From Vannielia sp. (GTDB lineage: Bacteria; Pseudomonadota; Alphaproteobacteria; Rhodobacterales; Rhodobacteraceae): DNA of 42,029 bases. A model generated the notes under the pieces. It worked only from the letters and a program-made list of their open reading frames with translations. It was not told where the DNA came from and searched no databases. The stretch covers positions 1 to 42,029 of the forward strand of contig NZ_JARGND010000022.1 in NCBI RefSeq assembly GCF_029212645.1. The letters run 5' to 3'. Positions 7,901-15,013 of this stretch are shown here, piece by piece. Within the stretch, counting starts at the first letter, position 1. Each line of letters opens with the position of its first letter. The translations under genes were made by a program, and so were the position numbers.

Positions 7901-9442
7901 GTCATCGCCCATGCTGGCAATCATTTCCTTGCCGTCTTCGGCCATCGGCGCAAGCACCTGCTCAAGGTCTTCAATCGAGAAGCCCGCCGCGATCTGCCGC
8001 TTGCGCAGCTCATCGCCGGTGAACAGCGGCTTTTCTTCAATGCCGCTCAGCGCCTCATCCAGATCGCAGATCCGGCCCACCCACTCCCCAAAGGGCAGCG
8101 CCTTTGAAAGCTTGTCCTTGATCTCGGTATCGTGGAACAGCAGGCCCTTCTTCATATCAACGGCAATGATCTGGCCGGGGCCAAGCGCACCCTTTTCGCG
8201 CACCACGGCCTCGTCAATCGTCACCATCCCCGCCTCGGAGCCGGCGATCAGCAGGCCATCGCCCGTTACCACATAGCGCATCGGGCGCAGGCCGTTCCGG
8301 TCAAGCCCGGCGCACACCCAGCGCCCATCGGTCATCGCCAGCGCGGCGGGGCCGTCCCACGGCTCCATCACCGAGTTGCAATAGGAGTACATATCCCGCC
8401 ACGCCTGCGGCAGCTCAACCGCCTGCTTGCTCCAGCTTTCAGGCACCAGCATGGTCTTGGCCATAGGCGCACTCCGCCCGGCCCGCACCAGCACCTCAAA
8501 CACCGCATCCAGTGCAGCACTGTCGCTCGCACCCTGCGGCACGATCGGCTTGATGTCCTCGGCCATGTCGCCAAAGGTGTTTGAAGCCATACGAATCTCG
8601 TGGCTCTTCATCCAGTTCAGGTTGCCCTTGATGGTGTTGATCTCACCATTATGCGCCAGCATCCGGAACGGCTGCGCCAGCCACCACTGCGGGAAGGTGT
8701 TGGTGCTGTAACGCTGGTGATAGATCGCAAAAGCACTCTTGAAGCGCTCGTCCATCAAATCAGGGTAAAACTCCGCCACCTGCTCGGCCAGCATCATGCC
8801 CTTGTAAATGATGCTCCGGCAGCTGAGCGAGCACACATAAAACGCCGGCAAATTCGCCGCCTGCGCCGCTTTCTCAATGCGACGGCGAATCACATAAAGC
8901 TCGCGTTCAAAGGTCTCTTCGTCCACGCCCTTGGAGTTGGAAATGATGATCTGCTCAATCTCCGGGCGGGTCGCGTTGGCCTTGTCGCCAAGGCACTCGA
9001 TGCTCACGGGAACATGCCGCCAGCCGTAGATGTAATAGCCCATCCTCAGCACTTCCGATTCCACGATGGTCCGCGCGGTTTCCTGCGCGCCAAAGGCGGT
9101 GCGCGGCAGGAAAACCTGGCCAACGGCGATCAGCTTGTTCTTGTCGGGGATGTGCCCGGTGCGCTCGATCTGGTCATAGAAAAACCCAACCGGGATCTGC
9201 ACATGGATGCCCGCGCCATCGCCGGTTTTGCCATCGGCGTCCACCGCGCCACGGTGCCAGATCGACTTGAGCGCCTCGATGCCGTTTTCCACAACCTTGC
9301 GGGAAGGCTTGCCGTCGATCGCCACCACAAGCCCAACACCGCAGGAAGATTTCTCTTCCTCGGCGCGGAACATGCCGTTTTCTTCCAGCCATTTGCGCTG
9401 TTGTTCGTGCTCTTCGGCCCACTGCGAGTCATACTTGGTCAT
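4901..9442 (-). CDS. gltB: Glutamate synthase (NADPH) large subunit
   Basis: Makes two glutamates from glutamine and 2-oxoglutarate together with GltD. 1513 residues, normal for the family. Order of domains: class II glutamine amidotransferase (from about residue 34; the SSCGVGLVV segment places nucleophile Cys34 behind a short propeptide), central domain, FMN-binding TIM barrel with GEGGEDP and HNGGTGASP, and a C-terminal beta-helix with GGTVVV and MTGGMAYLYDP. The 3Fe-4S site is complete: Cys1134, Cys1140, Cys1145 (C-x5-C-x4-C). I chose the ATG at 9442 (MTKYDSQWAEEHEQQ), with GGAGAGA about 5 bases upstream, rather than two ATGs five codons earlier. It begins 11 bp after an unknown secreted-protein gene that lies between it and gltD. 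Confidence 0.97.
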   Translation of the reverse strand: MTKYDSQWAEEHEQQRKWLEENGMFRAEEEKSSCGVGLVVAIDGKPSRKVVENGIEALKSIWHRGAVDADGKTGDGAGIHVQIPVGFFYDQIERTGHIPDKNKLIAVGQVFLPRTAFGAQETARTIVESEVLRMGYYIYGWRHVPVSIECLGDKANATRPEIEQIIISNSKGVDEETFERELYVIRRRIEKAAQAANLPAFYVCSLSCRSIIYKGMMLAEQVAEFYPDLMDERFKSAFAIYHQRYSTNTFPQWWLAQPFRMLAHNGEINTIKGNLNWMKSHEIRMASNTFGDMAEDIKPIVPQGASDSAALDAVFEVLVRAGRSAPMAKTMLVPESWSKQAVELPQAWRDMYSYCNSVMEPWDGPAALAMTDGRWVCAGLDRNGLRPMRYVVTGDGLLIAGSEAGMVTIDEAVVREKGALGPGQIIAVDMKKGLLFHDTEIKDKLSKALPFGEWVGRICDLDEALSGIEEKPLFTGDELRKRQIAAGFSIEDLEQVLAPMAEDGKEMIASMGDDTPSAVLSKKYRPLSHFFRQNFSQVTNPPIDSLREYRVMSLKTRFGNLKNVLDEDSSQTAILVLESPFVGNAQFEEMVTHFQADMCEIDCTFPRDSGPSALNENLARIRSEAQDAVRSGAGHIVLTDQHSGPDKVAMPMILATSAVHSGLTKKGLRTFCSLGVRSAECMDPHYFAVLIGCGATIVNAYLAEDSLADRIERGLLDVSLTEAVSRYREAVDAGLLKIMSKMGISVVSSYRGGLNFEAVGLSRAMVHEFFPGMTSRISGIGVPGIQKKAEGIHAHGWLKGATPVLPVGGFYKARRSGETHAWEASSMHLLQTACDRGSFEIWKQYSAKMQANPPIHLRDLLAIKPLGEAIPLAEVESITSIRKRFVTPGMSLGALSPEAHKTLNVAMNRIGAKSDSGEGGEDPAHFVPEPNGDNPSAKIKQVASGRFGVTAEYLNHCEELEIKVAQGAKPGEGGQLPGMKVTDLIARLRHSTKGVTLISPPPHHDIYSIEDLAQLIYDLKQINPTVKVTVKLVASSGVGTIAAGVAKAKADNILISGHNGGTGASPATSIKYAGLPWEMGLTEAHQVLSLNNLRSRVTLRTDGGLRTGRDIVMAAMMGAEEYGIGTAALIAMGCIMVRQCQSNTCPVGVCTQREDLRAKFTGSADKVVNLITFYAEEVREILASIGARSLSEVIGRADLLGQVSRGSAHLDDLDLNPLLICVDGSDVVSYDGERPRNPVPDTLDAQIVRDAERFLRDGEKMQLQYAVQNTHRTVGTRTSSHIVQNFGMRNAFLPHHLTVKLTGSAGQSLGAFAAPGLKLEVSGDANDYVGKGLSGGTVVVQPQMCSPLEASENTIIGNTVLYGATDGYLFAAGRAGERFAVRNSGAKTVIEGCGSNGCEYMTGGVAVILGTIGANFGAGMTGGMAYLYDPEGQSADMMNMETLVTCPVTVQHWQEQLHNLVEAHFEETNSRKAETILQHWDMELENFVQVCPKEMLANLSHPLSEEKGAIPAE

Positions 9443-9453
9443 GGCTCTCTCCA

Positions 9454-10185
9454 TCACTGGCGCTGCATCGGCAGGGAAAGCCCGGCCTGAAGCGCATTAC
9501 ATCCGTGGCGGGGTTCGGTTTTGCCGAAACCCTTTTCACCGGGAAACATAAATTCCACCGGCGTGTTATCTTCTTTCCAGCGCTCCTGGCCGTCGAAGTA
9601 GCTCTCTTTGCCCAGCATGAAGAGCCGCTCCGATTTCAGCACATATTGCACCCCTTCAGCGGCAAACACGGTGTTGCCGTCTGCGTCTTTCGTCACCGAG
9701 TTGGTGCTGAACAGGTCCAGCTCCACACCGTCAATCACCACGGTCTCGCCCAGCGCCTCATCGCGCCCCGTGGTAAACAGCTTGCCCGTATCCCCATCGC
9801 CCTCAGAGATCATGCTGAAGTTGTAGGTATCCACCCCCGTCTCCAGCAGTTCCGTCATGCTGATCGGGTCCGGGCCGGGGTTGAGCAGCTTCTCGCGGCT
9901 GTCGGTCCAGTAGTAGTAAGCGTCGATCCACTGAAACTCGTCGTCATAGGTATGCAGGCTCACCGGCCCGTCATCATCATGGCTGCCTTCAAACAGCAGG
10001 CCCGGCTGCGCCCCGCAACGCCAAAAGATCGACACCGCGCAATTGCGGGTGTGCATGGTGAGGAACGCTTCGCAGCCCTTCGGCGGCATCGCGTTTTGCG
10101 CCTCGGCAAGGCTCGCGGCCCCGCTCAGCAGAGCAGCGGCAAGGCAGGTGGCTTTGAGGGGCGTCCTCATCATGTCCTTAACCAT
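9454..10185 (-). CDS. Unknown secreted protein encoded between gltD and gltB
   Basis: I do not recognise a family. 243 residues with a clear Sec signal peptide (MMRTPLKATCLAAALLSGAASLAEA, cleavage after about residue 29 in this numbering), so it should act in the periplasm. The mature part is acidic, rich in Tyr, Trp and Asp (DEFQWIDAYYYWTD), and has four cysteines: Cys38, Cys49, Cys57 and Cys229, enough for two disulfides. It ends 11 bp before gltB and so is probably co-transcribed with it, though a 168-bp repeat-bearing spacer separates it from gltD. Start uncertain: ATG 10185 has GAGAG 7 bases upstream; ATGs at 10173 and 10170 are alternatives and change only the signal-peptide tip. A periplasmic product in a cytosolic ammonium-assimilation locus is unexpected. 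Confidence 0.85.
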   Translation of the reverse strand: MVKDMMRTPLKATCLAAALLSGAASLAEAQNAMPPKGCEAFLTMHTRNCAVSIFWRCGAQPGLLFEGSHDDDGPVSLHTYDDEFQWIDAYYYWTDSREKLLNPGPDPISMTELLETGVDTYNFSMISEGDGDTGKLFTTGRDEALGETVVIDGVELDLFSTNSVTKDADGNTVFAAEGVQYVLKSERLFMLGKESYFDGQERWKEDNTPVEFMFPGEKGFGKTEPRHGCNALQAGLSLPMQRQ

Positions 10186-10207
10186 CTGTTCACTCTCTCG
10201 GTCCGGT

Positions 10208-10325
10208 GGGTCAGCATCTCTGCCGCTTAACCGATCCTTCACCACGTTTAAGCCGTTGCGTCAGTGATCCTGCCCCTTAACCAAAACGCGTATGCATGGG
10301 TTGTGCATCGGTTGTGTATGGGTTG
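10208..10325. repeat. Direct repeats in the spacer after gltD
   Basis: Two imperfect 23-bp direct repeats begin exactly 50 bp apart (10210-10232 and 10260-10282; common pattern GTCAG-N5-CTGCCSCTTAACC, 17 of 23 identical). Next to them are three tandem 11-bp units (10293-10303, 10304-10314, 10315-10325; consensus TGYATSGGTTG). All lie upstream of the unknown secreted-protein gene on the minus strand. An 11-bp period places the units on one DNA face. They may be regulator binding sites. Confidence 0.6.
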
Positions 10326-10353
10326 TGGCTGTGATCTTTTTGCAAAGCCGGTT

Positions 10354-11790
10354 TTATTCTGCCGCCACCGCACGCTGCATGTCGAGCTTGGCAAGTATCG
10401 CCTCGGCAGCTTCCCGCCCGTCCCGAATGGCCCATACAACAAGGCTCGCTCCGCGCTGGATGTCTCCCACCGCGTAAACATCCTCCATCGGCGTTTCATG
10501 GGTCTGGAAATCGGCCTTCACGGTGCCCCAGCGGGTCACTTTCAGGTCAGGTTGGCCCCAAAGGGTTGGAAGATCTTCTGGTTCAAAACCAAGGGCTTGG
10601 ATCACAAGCTCCGCGTCTTCCACATAATCCGCCCCCTCAATCACCTCGGGGCTTTGGCGGCCCGTCGCATCAGGCGCACCAAGGCGCATCTTCTGCACCA
10701 TCACGCCCTGCACGGCCTTGTCTCCGGTAAAGCCCTTGGGCGCGGAAAGCCAAACAAATTCAACGCCTTCTTCTTCGGCATTTGTCACCTCGCGCTGCGA
10801 TCCCGGCATATTAGCGCGGTCGCGGCGGTAAAGGCATTTCACGCTCTTGGCACCCTGGCGGATCGAGGTGCGCACACAGTCCATCGCCGTATCGCCCCCA
10901 CCGATGACAACCACGTTCTTGCCCTCGGCGTTCAGATCACCATTGTCATATTCCGGCACCGCATCGCCAAAGCTTTTGCGGTTGGAAGCTGTAAGGAAAT
11001 CAATGGCTTTCACGATGCCATCCACCCCAACACCGGGGGCCTGAAGCTCACGCGTTTTGTAAACGCCGGTCGCAATGATCACCGCGTTATGGGCGGTCTT
11101 GATCTCCTCAAACGAGATATCCTCGCCCACGTTGCAGTTCAGCTTGAAGGTCACGCCGCCGTCCTCAAGCTGCTTGTTGCGGCGCATCACAATGTCTTTC
11201 TCCAGCTTGAAGCCGGGGATGCCATAGGTCATCAGACCGCCCGCACGGTCGTAGCGGTCATAAACCGTCACCTGCACACCAGCGCGGCGCAGCATATCCG
11301 CCGCCGCAAGGCCACCGGGGCCACCGCCAATGACAGCCACGCTTTCTTCGCGTTCTTCCAATGGCTTAGGTGGAACCACCCAGCCGTTGTCCCACGCGGT
11401 ATCGGTGATGTATTTCTCGACCGCGCCAATGGTAACGGTGCCATGGCCCGACTTCTCGATCACGCAGTTGCCCTCACACAACCGGTCCTGCGGGCAGATG
11501 CGCCCACAGATCTCGGGGAAGGTGTTGGTCGCCTGGCTCAGCTCATAGGCTTCCTTCAACCGCCCGGTCGCGGTGAGGCGCAGCCAATCGGGGATGTTGT
11601 TGTGCAGCGGGCAGTGCGACTGGCAATAAGGCACCCCGCACTGGCTACACCGGCTCGACTGAGCCTCGGCCCGTTCCGCCGCAAACTCGGCGTAAATCTC
11701 TTCGAAATCTTTCTTCCGTATATCTGCGTCACGCTTGGTGGGCATCTCACGGTCTAGTTCGACGAATTTCAGCATGGGCTGCTTGGCCAT
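10354..11790 (-). CDS. gltD: Glutamate synthase small subunit
   Basis: FAD- and NADPH-binding subunit that delivers electrons to GltB; cytosolic. 478 residues. The N-terminal ferredoxin-like domain has two cysteine groups: Cys48, Cys51, Cys56, Cys60 (CSQCGVPYCQSHC) and Cys95, Cys99, Cys105, Cys109. A first Rossmann motif VAVIGGGPGG (151-160) binds FAD and a second, VVVIGGGDTAMD (about 290), binds NADPH. The C-terminal YAVGDIQRGASLVVWAIRDGREAA closes the FAD site. The ATG has AAGGAG 5-6 bases upstream. It is the first gene of the locus, with a sigma70-type promoter about 85 bp upstream, divergent from uppP. Confidence 0.96.
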   Translation of the reverse strand: MAKQPMLKFVELDREMPTKRDADIRKKDFEEIYAEFAAERAEAQSSRCSQCGVPYCQSHCPLHNNIPDWLRLTATGRLKEAYELSQATNTFPEICGRICPQDRLCEGNCVIEKSGHGTVTIGAVEKYITDTAWDNGWVVPPKPLEEREESVAVIGGGPGGLAAADMLRRAGVQVTVYDRYDRAGGLMTYGIPGFKLEKDIVMRRNKQLEDGGVTFKLNCNVGEDISFEEIKTAHNAVIIATGVYKTRELQAPGVGVDGIVKAIDFLTASNRKSFGDAVPEYDNGDLNAEGKNVVVIGGGDTAMDCVRTSIRQGAKSVKCLYRRDRANMPGSQREVTNAEEEGVEFVWLSAPKGFTGDKAVQGVMVQKMRLGAPDATGRQSPEVIEGADYVEDAELVIQALGFEPEDLPTLWGQPDLKVTRWGTVKADFQTHETPMEDVYAVGDIQRGASLVVWAIRDGREAAEAILAKLDMQRAVAAE

Positions 11791-11875
11791 GGTGTCTCCT
11801 TGCGGTTCTCAATGCTTGCCTACACGCAGAGCAAAGGGAATAAAAGTCAGCTTGGGTGACCTATTTATGGTCGAG

Positions 11876-11905
11876 GGATTAGCCGAAGGCGGTTTTTCCT
11901 GTCAA
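11876..11905 (-). promoter_or_regulatory. Predicted gltD promoter
   Basis: On the minus strand a perfect -35 TTGACA (11900-11905) is followed after 18 bp by TAATCC (11876-11881). It leaves a leader of roughly 80 nt before gltD. Confidence 0.6.
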
Positions 11906-11963
11906 CTCCCCATATTTTGCGGCAGCATTGCTTACCTATTTTCGCACTTCCCTCTGCGGACCC

Positions 11964-11991
11964 TTGCAGTAGTGTGACCAAAAATTATAAA
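11964..11991 (+). promoter_or_regulatory. Predicted uppP promoter
   Basis: TTGCAG (11964-11969), a 16-bp spacer and TATAAA (11986-11991). The expected start point falls only about 5-8 bases before the uppP GTG, so the message would be leaderless or nearly so. Confidence 0.5.
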
Positions 11992-12003
11992 GGTGCGGGC
12001 GCG

Positions 12004-12807
12004 GTGGAACTCTATCAGCTATTGATTATTGCGGTAATTCAAGGGATTACCGAGTTTCTCCCTATCTCCTCCTCGGGCCACCTCATCTTGCTTCCCGGCC
12101 TCACCGGGATGGAAGATCAAGGCCAGGTGATAGACGTTGCCGTGCATGTCGGCACCCTGTTTGCCGTCATTCTTTATTTTTGGCGCGACGTGTCCCAAGC
12201 CATTCTTGGCCTCCCTCGTTTGCTGCGCGGCAAGGTCGATACCCCCGGCGCCCGCCTCGCATGGCTGCTGATTCTGGCAACGATTCCAGTGATCCTGTTC
12301 GGCCTCCTGCTCAAGCTGACCGGCCTTGATGACAGCCTCCGCTCGGTTGCCGTGATCGGTTGGACGATGCTGATCTTCGGCATCATTCTCTACTGGGCCG
12401 ATCAAAAGGGCCCGGAAATAAAGGAAGATTCTGATTGGAACCTGCGCGATGCCCTCATCATGGGCATCTGGCAAGCGGTTGCCCTCATCCCCGGCACCTC
12501 ACGTTCCGGCATCACCATCACCGCCGCCCGTCAGCTTGGATATAAACGCGAAGACGGCGCCAAGATCGCCATGCTCATGTCGATCCCCACCATCGCGGCA
12601 TCGGGCATCCTGCTCGGCGCTGAAGTGGCCACAAGCGCTGATCTTGCCATCGCCAAAGACGCCGCAATCGCCGCGCTTTTTGCCTTCCTGTCTGCACTGC
12701 TGGCCCTGGGCTTGATGATGCGCCTTTTGCGCTCTATCAGCTTCACACCCTACGTGATCTACCGGGTGATCCTTGGCGTCATCCTGCTGGCCTACGCCTA
12801 TTCCTGA
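12004..12807 (+). CDS. uppP: Undecaprenyl-diphosphatase UppP (BacA)
   Basis: Integral membrane phosphatase that recycles undecaprenyl diphosphate to the monophosphate lipid carrier for cell wall synthesis; also gives bacitracin resistance when abundant. 267 residues, typical. Family motif 1 is ITEFLPISSSGHLILLPG (about residues 15-32) and motif 2 is IPGTSRSGITI (about 162-172); multiple hydrophobic helices fill the rest. I chose the GTG at 12004 (VELYQLLIIAVIQGITEF) because it matches the family N-terminus; the frame opens 29 codons earlier but through the promoter. Its last 10 bp overlap the convergent NDUFA9-like gene. Confidence 0.95.
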   Translation: MELYQLLIIAVIQGITEFLPISSSGHLILLPGLTGMEDQGQVIDVAVHVGTLFAVILYFWRDVSQAILGLPRLLRGKVDTPGARLAWLLILATIPVILFGLLLKLTGLDDSLRSVAVIGWTMLIFGIILYWADQKGPEIKEDSDWNLRDALIMGIWQAVALIPGTSRSGITITAARQLGYKREDGAKIAMLMSIPTIAASGILLGAEVATSADLAIAKDAAIAALFAFLSALLALGLMMRLLRSISFTPYVIYRVILGVILLAYAYS

Positions 12808-13787
12808 GGCTTGAGCTTGCGGGCCGATTCCTTGAGCGCCTCATACTGGCCAGAAGGCCGGAAGCGCCACATGTAGTCGGGCAATTCAGCTTCCATCGGA
12901 GCCGCTTCAATGCCCAAATCACTCAGGGTCTTCGCGCCATCGCTGACCACGTTATAAACCGCCAGAGATTTGAGCTGATCGCGGTTGATCAACCCGTTGG
13001 TGACTAAACCAAGGCTGAATGCCTGCACCATATCAAGGCTCCAGGCCATGAAGCCCGCAGCAAAATTCGGCAAATTAATCAGCACCCTACGGCGGCGGAT
13101 CTCTTCCAGAACCTTCTCAACCAATGCGCGGATGGTCAGCGTTTCAGGGCCGCCCAGCTCATACACGCCAGCTTCGGCCTTGCCCTCAACAGCCATCACA
13201 GCTGCCTCGGCTACATCATCCACAAACACCGGCTGCACCTTGGTTTCAGCACCGATCACCGGCAGCACCGGCCCAAAACGCGCCATCGACGCATAGCGGT
13301 TCACGAAGGCATCTTCGGGGCCAAACATGATCGAAGGCCGCAGAATAACCGCGCCGGGAAAGGCTGCGTGCACGGCAGCTTCGCCTTTACCCTTGGTCTG
13401 GTAGTAATCGCTCACACCCTCGGGATCCGCCCCGATCGCGGACACATGGGTCAGCGAGGCAATGCCCTGCTCTGCGGTGATTCGCGCAATCCGCTCGGCC
13501 CCTTCCACATGGACCGCCTGCATATTGTTCTTGCCGTAAGTCGTGCCCACGCCAACGCAGTTGACCACCGCATCGGCACCCTGCATCGCCGACGCCACAG
13601 AGGCATCATCGCGGATGTTGCAAAAGATCGGCTCAACCTGGCCAACAGCACCGTAGAGGCGCAAAAACCCGGCCTCATTGGGCCGCCGCACCGCCGCTCG
13701 CACCCGCCAGCCATCCTTCGCCAGACGCTGCGTGATATACCGCCCCAAAAAGCCGGAACCGCCGTAGATGGTAACGAGCTTTGACAT
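12798..13787 (-). CDS. NAD(P)-binding epimerase-like protein, NDUFA9 (complex I subunit) family
   Basis: Atypical short-chain dehydrogenase/NAD-dependent epimerase of 329 residues. The nucleotide-binding start is LVTIYGGSGFLGRYITQRL (GGxGFxG, residues 4-22), followed by DAVVNCVGVGTTYGKNN and HVSAIGAD. The catalytic Tyr-x3-Lys appears as YYQTKGKGE. This matches the alphaproteobacterial relatives of mitochondrial complex I accessory subunit NDUFA9; whether it binds complex I in this organism is unknown and a reductase role is also possible. The ATG at 13787 has AAGGAGG 8 bases upstream, which decides the start against a frame open 65 codons further back across the tRNA promoter. Convergent with uppP, overlapping by 10 bp. 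Confidence 0.88.
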   Translation of the reverse strand: MSKLVTIYGGSGFLGRYITQRLAKDGWRVRAAVRRPNEAGFLRLYGAVGQVEPIFCNIRDDASVASAMQGADAVVNCVGVGTTYGKNNMQAVHVEGAERIARITAEQGIASLTHVSAIGADPEGVSDYYQTKGKGEAAVHAAFPGAVILRPSIMFGPEDAFVNRYASMARFGPVLPVIGAETKVQPVFVDDVAEAAVMAVEGKAEAGVYELGGPETLTIRALVEKVLEEIRRRRVLINLPNFAAGFMAWSLDMVQAFSLGLVTNGLINRDQLKSLAVYNVVSDGAKTLSDLGIEAAPMEAELPDYMWRFRPSGQYEALKESARKLKPQE

Positions 13788-13840
13788 GCGCAGGACCTCC
13801 TTGTTGGCCTGTCTTTGCTGATAGCCCGTTGCCCGCAAAA

Positions 13841-13858
13841 CGGCAAGATACCTTGCCG
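13841..13858 (-). other. Perfect hairpin upstream of the NDUFA9-like gene
   Basis: CGGCAAG (13841-13847) and CTTGCCG (13852-13858) form a 7-bp stem with a 4-base loop. On the minus strand it is followed by TTTTG, which is terminator-like. It sits 53 bp before the NDUFA9-like start and downstream of no minus-strand gene nearer than regA; it may block antisense readthrough into that gene or lie in its leader. Confidence 0.4.
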
Positions 13859-13883
13859 CCGCATAAACCTTGTATTGAACCAG

Positions 13884-13912
13884 TTGACAGGCCCGCGCTG
13901 CACCTATATCTG
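13884..13912 (+). promoter_or_regulatory. Predicted tRNA-Leu promoter
   Basis: Perfect -35 TTGACA (13884-13889), 17-bp spacer, TATCTG (13907-13912). TATATC at 15-bp spacing is an alternative -10. The tRNA begins 18 bp downstream. Confidence 0.65.
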
Positions 13913-13929
13913 CCGCTTCCACGACACCT

Positions 13930-14016
13930 GCCCAGGTGGCGGAATTGGTAGACGCGCTAGCTTCAGGTGCTAGTATTGGCAACGATGTGGAGGTTCGAGT
14001 CCTCTCCTGGGCACCA
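13930..14016 (+). tRNA. tRNA-Leu (anticodon CAG)
   Basis: 87 nt with the CCA encoded. The acceptor stem pairs GCCCAGG (13930-13936) with CCTGGGC (14006-14012), followed by discriminator A and CCA. The anticodon stem CTAGC/GCTAG encloses a 7-base loop TTCAGGT, giving anticodon CAG, which reads the CUG leucine codon. A long variable arm (TATTGGCAACGATG region) and the T-loop GTTCGAGTC confirm a class II tRNA. CUG is the dominant Leu codon in this GC-rich DNA. A short open frame across the tRNA is not a gene. Confidence 0.98.
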
Positions 14017-14019
14017 TAT

Positions 14020-14040
14020 AATCAAAGTAGATATTTGATT
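14020..14040 (+). other. AT-rich hairpin just after tRNA-Leu
   Basis: AATCAAA (14020-14026) and TTTGATT (14034-14040) form a perfect 7-bp stem with a 7-base loop, beginning 4 bases after the tRNA CCA. It may serve as a 3'-processing signal or weak terminator; a T-run follows at about 14049-14053. Confidence 0.45.
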
Positions 14041-14121
14041 CTGCGTCGTTTTTCGGGCTTCCGGCACAATTTTTCCCTTAGGTTCTGGCTCCGGAACTGT
14101 GCCAAACCTTTTTCACGTCTT

Positions 14122-14179
14122 CACAACTAAGCATGCCGGAAGTTCAAAGCGGGTTTGACTGGCAGCTAAGTTGTGTTTT
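14122..14179 (+). other. Long stem-loop followed by TTTT
   Basis: Arms CACAACTAAGC (14122-14132) and GCTAAGTTGTG (14165-14175) pair with one mismatch. After a bulged A the stem continues as TGCCGG/CTGGCA, and a third segment TCAAA/TTTGA closes a GCGGG loop. In all about 21 base pairs, then TTTTC on the plus strand. This is stronger than a chance hairpin and could end a small RNA or tRNA readthrough transcript, or be a remnant of a small mobile palindrome. Confidence 0.55.
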
Positions 14180-14374
14180 CTCAATTACCCTGAGAAGGGC
14201 GTTTAAAATGAGCGGTATCGAAAGCACGGTTTCACCCGCGAGAACGCGGCCTGCCTCGCGGATATCAGGCAGCCATTTCAGGCGCGCCGTGGAGAGTGGT
14301 TTTTCGGCACCCAGCGCCAAACCAGGCCCAGCACCCCAAACAAGTTGGCTGTGCCGTTGTAGCCCATACGGTTT

Positions 14375-14929
14375 TTACTTTGGCGAACGTTTTGCGAGAA
14401 TGCGCTGAAGCGTGCGGCGGTGCATGTTGAGGCGCCGTGCAGTTTCGCTGACGTTGCGATCACACAACTCGTAAACCCGCTGGATATGCTCCCAGCGCAC
14501 CCGGTCAGCACTCATCGGATTGTCGGGGGGCGGGGGCAGCTCGTCTTCGCGGGCCAGCAGAGCGTTCGTCACCTCATTGGCATCCGCAGGCTTGCTCAGG
14601 TAATCCGTTGCGCCGATTTTTACGGCCGCAACAGCCGTTGCAATCGCACCATATCCGGTAAGAACAACGACCCGGCTTTCGGGGCGTTTTTCACGAAGGA
14701 GTTCAACGACATCAAGGCCATTGCCATCTTCAAGTCGCAGATCAATCACGGCGTAGGCAGGTGGGCGAGCGGTGGCAACGGCCTTGCCCGCAGCCACAGA
14801 ACCCGCGCATTCCACTTCAAAGCCACGCTTCTCCATCGCGCGGGCCAGCCGGCGCAGAAAAGGCTCGTCATCGTCTACGATCAGAAGAGATTTATCCTCT
14901 CCGATCTCCCTCAGATCTCGCTCGGCCAC
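14375..14929 (-). CDS. regA: Global redox response regulator RegA (PrrA/ActR)
   Basis: Cytosolic response regulator that, phosphorylated by RegB, controls photosynthesis, respiration, carbon and nitrogen fixation genes in Rhodobacter relatives. 184 residues, the exact family length. The receiver domain has VDDDEP (19-24), phosphoacceptor Asp63 in YAVIDLRLEDGNGLDVVE, and LTGYGAIATAVAAVKIGATDYLSKPAD. A four-proline linker (ELPPPPDNP) leads to a Fis-type HTH, CDRNVSETARRLNMHRRTLQRIL. I chose the GTG at 14929 because it gives 184 residues and has AGGGGA 4 bases upstream; the frame opens 22 codons earlier. It follows senC on the minus strand. Confidence 0.96.
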   Translation of the reverse strand: MAERDLREIGEDKSLLIVDDDEPFLRRLARAMEKRGFEVECAGSVAAGKAVATARPPAYAVIDLRLEDGNGLDVVELLREKRPESRVVVLTGYGAIATAVAAVKIGATDYLSKPADANEVTNALLAREDELPPPPDNPMSADRVRWEHIQRVYELCDRNVSETARRLNMHRRTLQRILAKRSPK

Positions 14930-15013
14930 GCGTTCCCCTATGCTGGTAAACCCAACTTGTCGGAATAACTTATCGTTGCCCTGAGGGCGCGGCAACCCTT
15001 GCCTTTCAAGGGA

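Larger units (their letters stand above)
14017..14374. other. 358-bp gap between tRNA-Leu and regA
   Basis: I see no convincing gene. The gap holds the AT-rich hairpin at 14020-14040 and a long imperfect hairpin at 14122-14175. A 66-codon frame at 14209-14409 has an AAGG ahead of it but no recognisable protein character, and it overlaps the end of regA. Base composition in the first half is noticeably more AT-rich than in the neighbouring genes. Confidence 0.5.

Noticed and set aside
6473-8107. Plus-strand frame of 544 codons
   Set aside because: Antisense to gltB; composition typical of a reversed GC-rich frame.
10178-10282. Three TTAACC/GGTTAA half-sites upstream of the secreted-protein gene as CtrA sites
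   Set aside because: No pair has the seven-base spacing; two belong to the 23-bp direct repeat instead.
13936-14130. Open frame of 64 codons starting MAELVDALASGAS
   Set aside because: It runs through tRNA-Leu; this peptide is the usual false translation of class II tRNA genes.
14013-14374. tRNA-Leu as integration site of a mobile element
   Set aside because: No integrase and no second copy of the tRNA 3' end within the window; the gap is too short to be an island.
14209-14409. 66-codon frame with AAGG ahead (MSGIESTVSPARTR)
   Set aside because: No recognisable protein character, overlaps the regA end, low evidence; kept only as a note in the gap entry.
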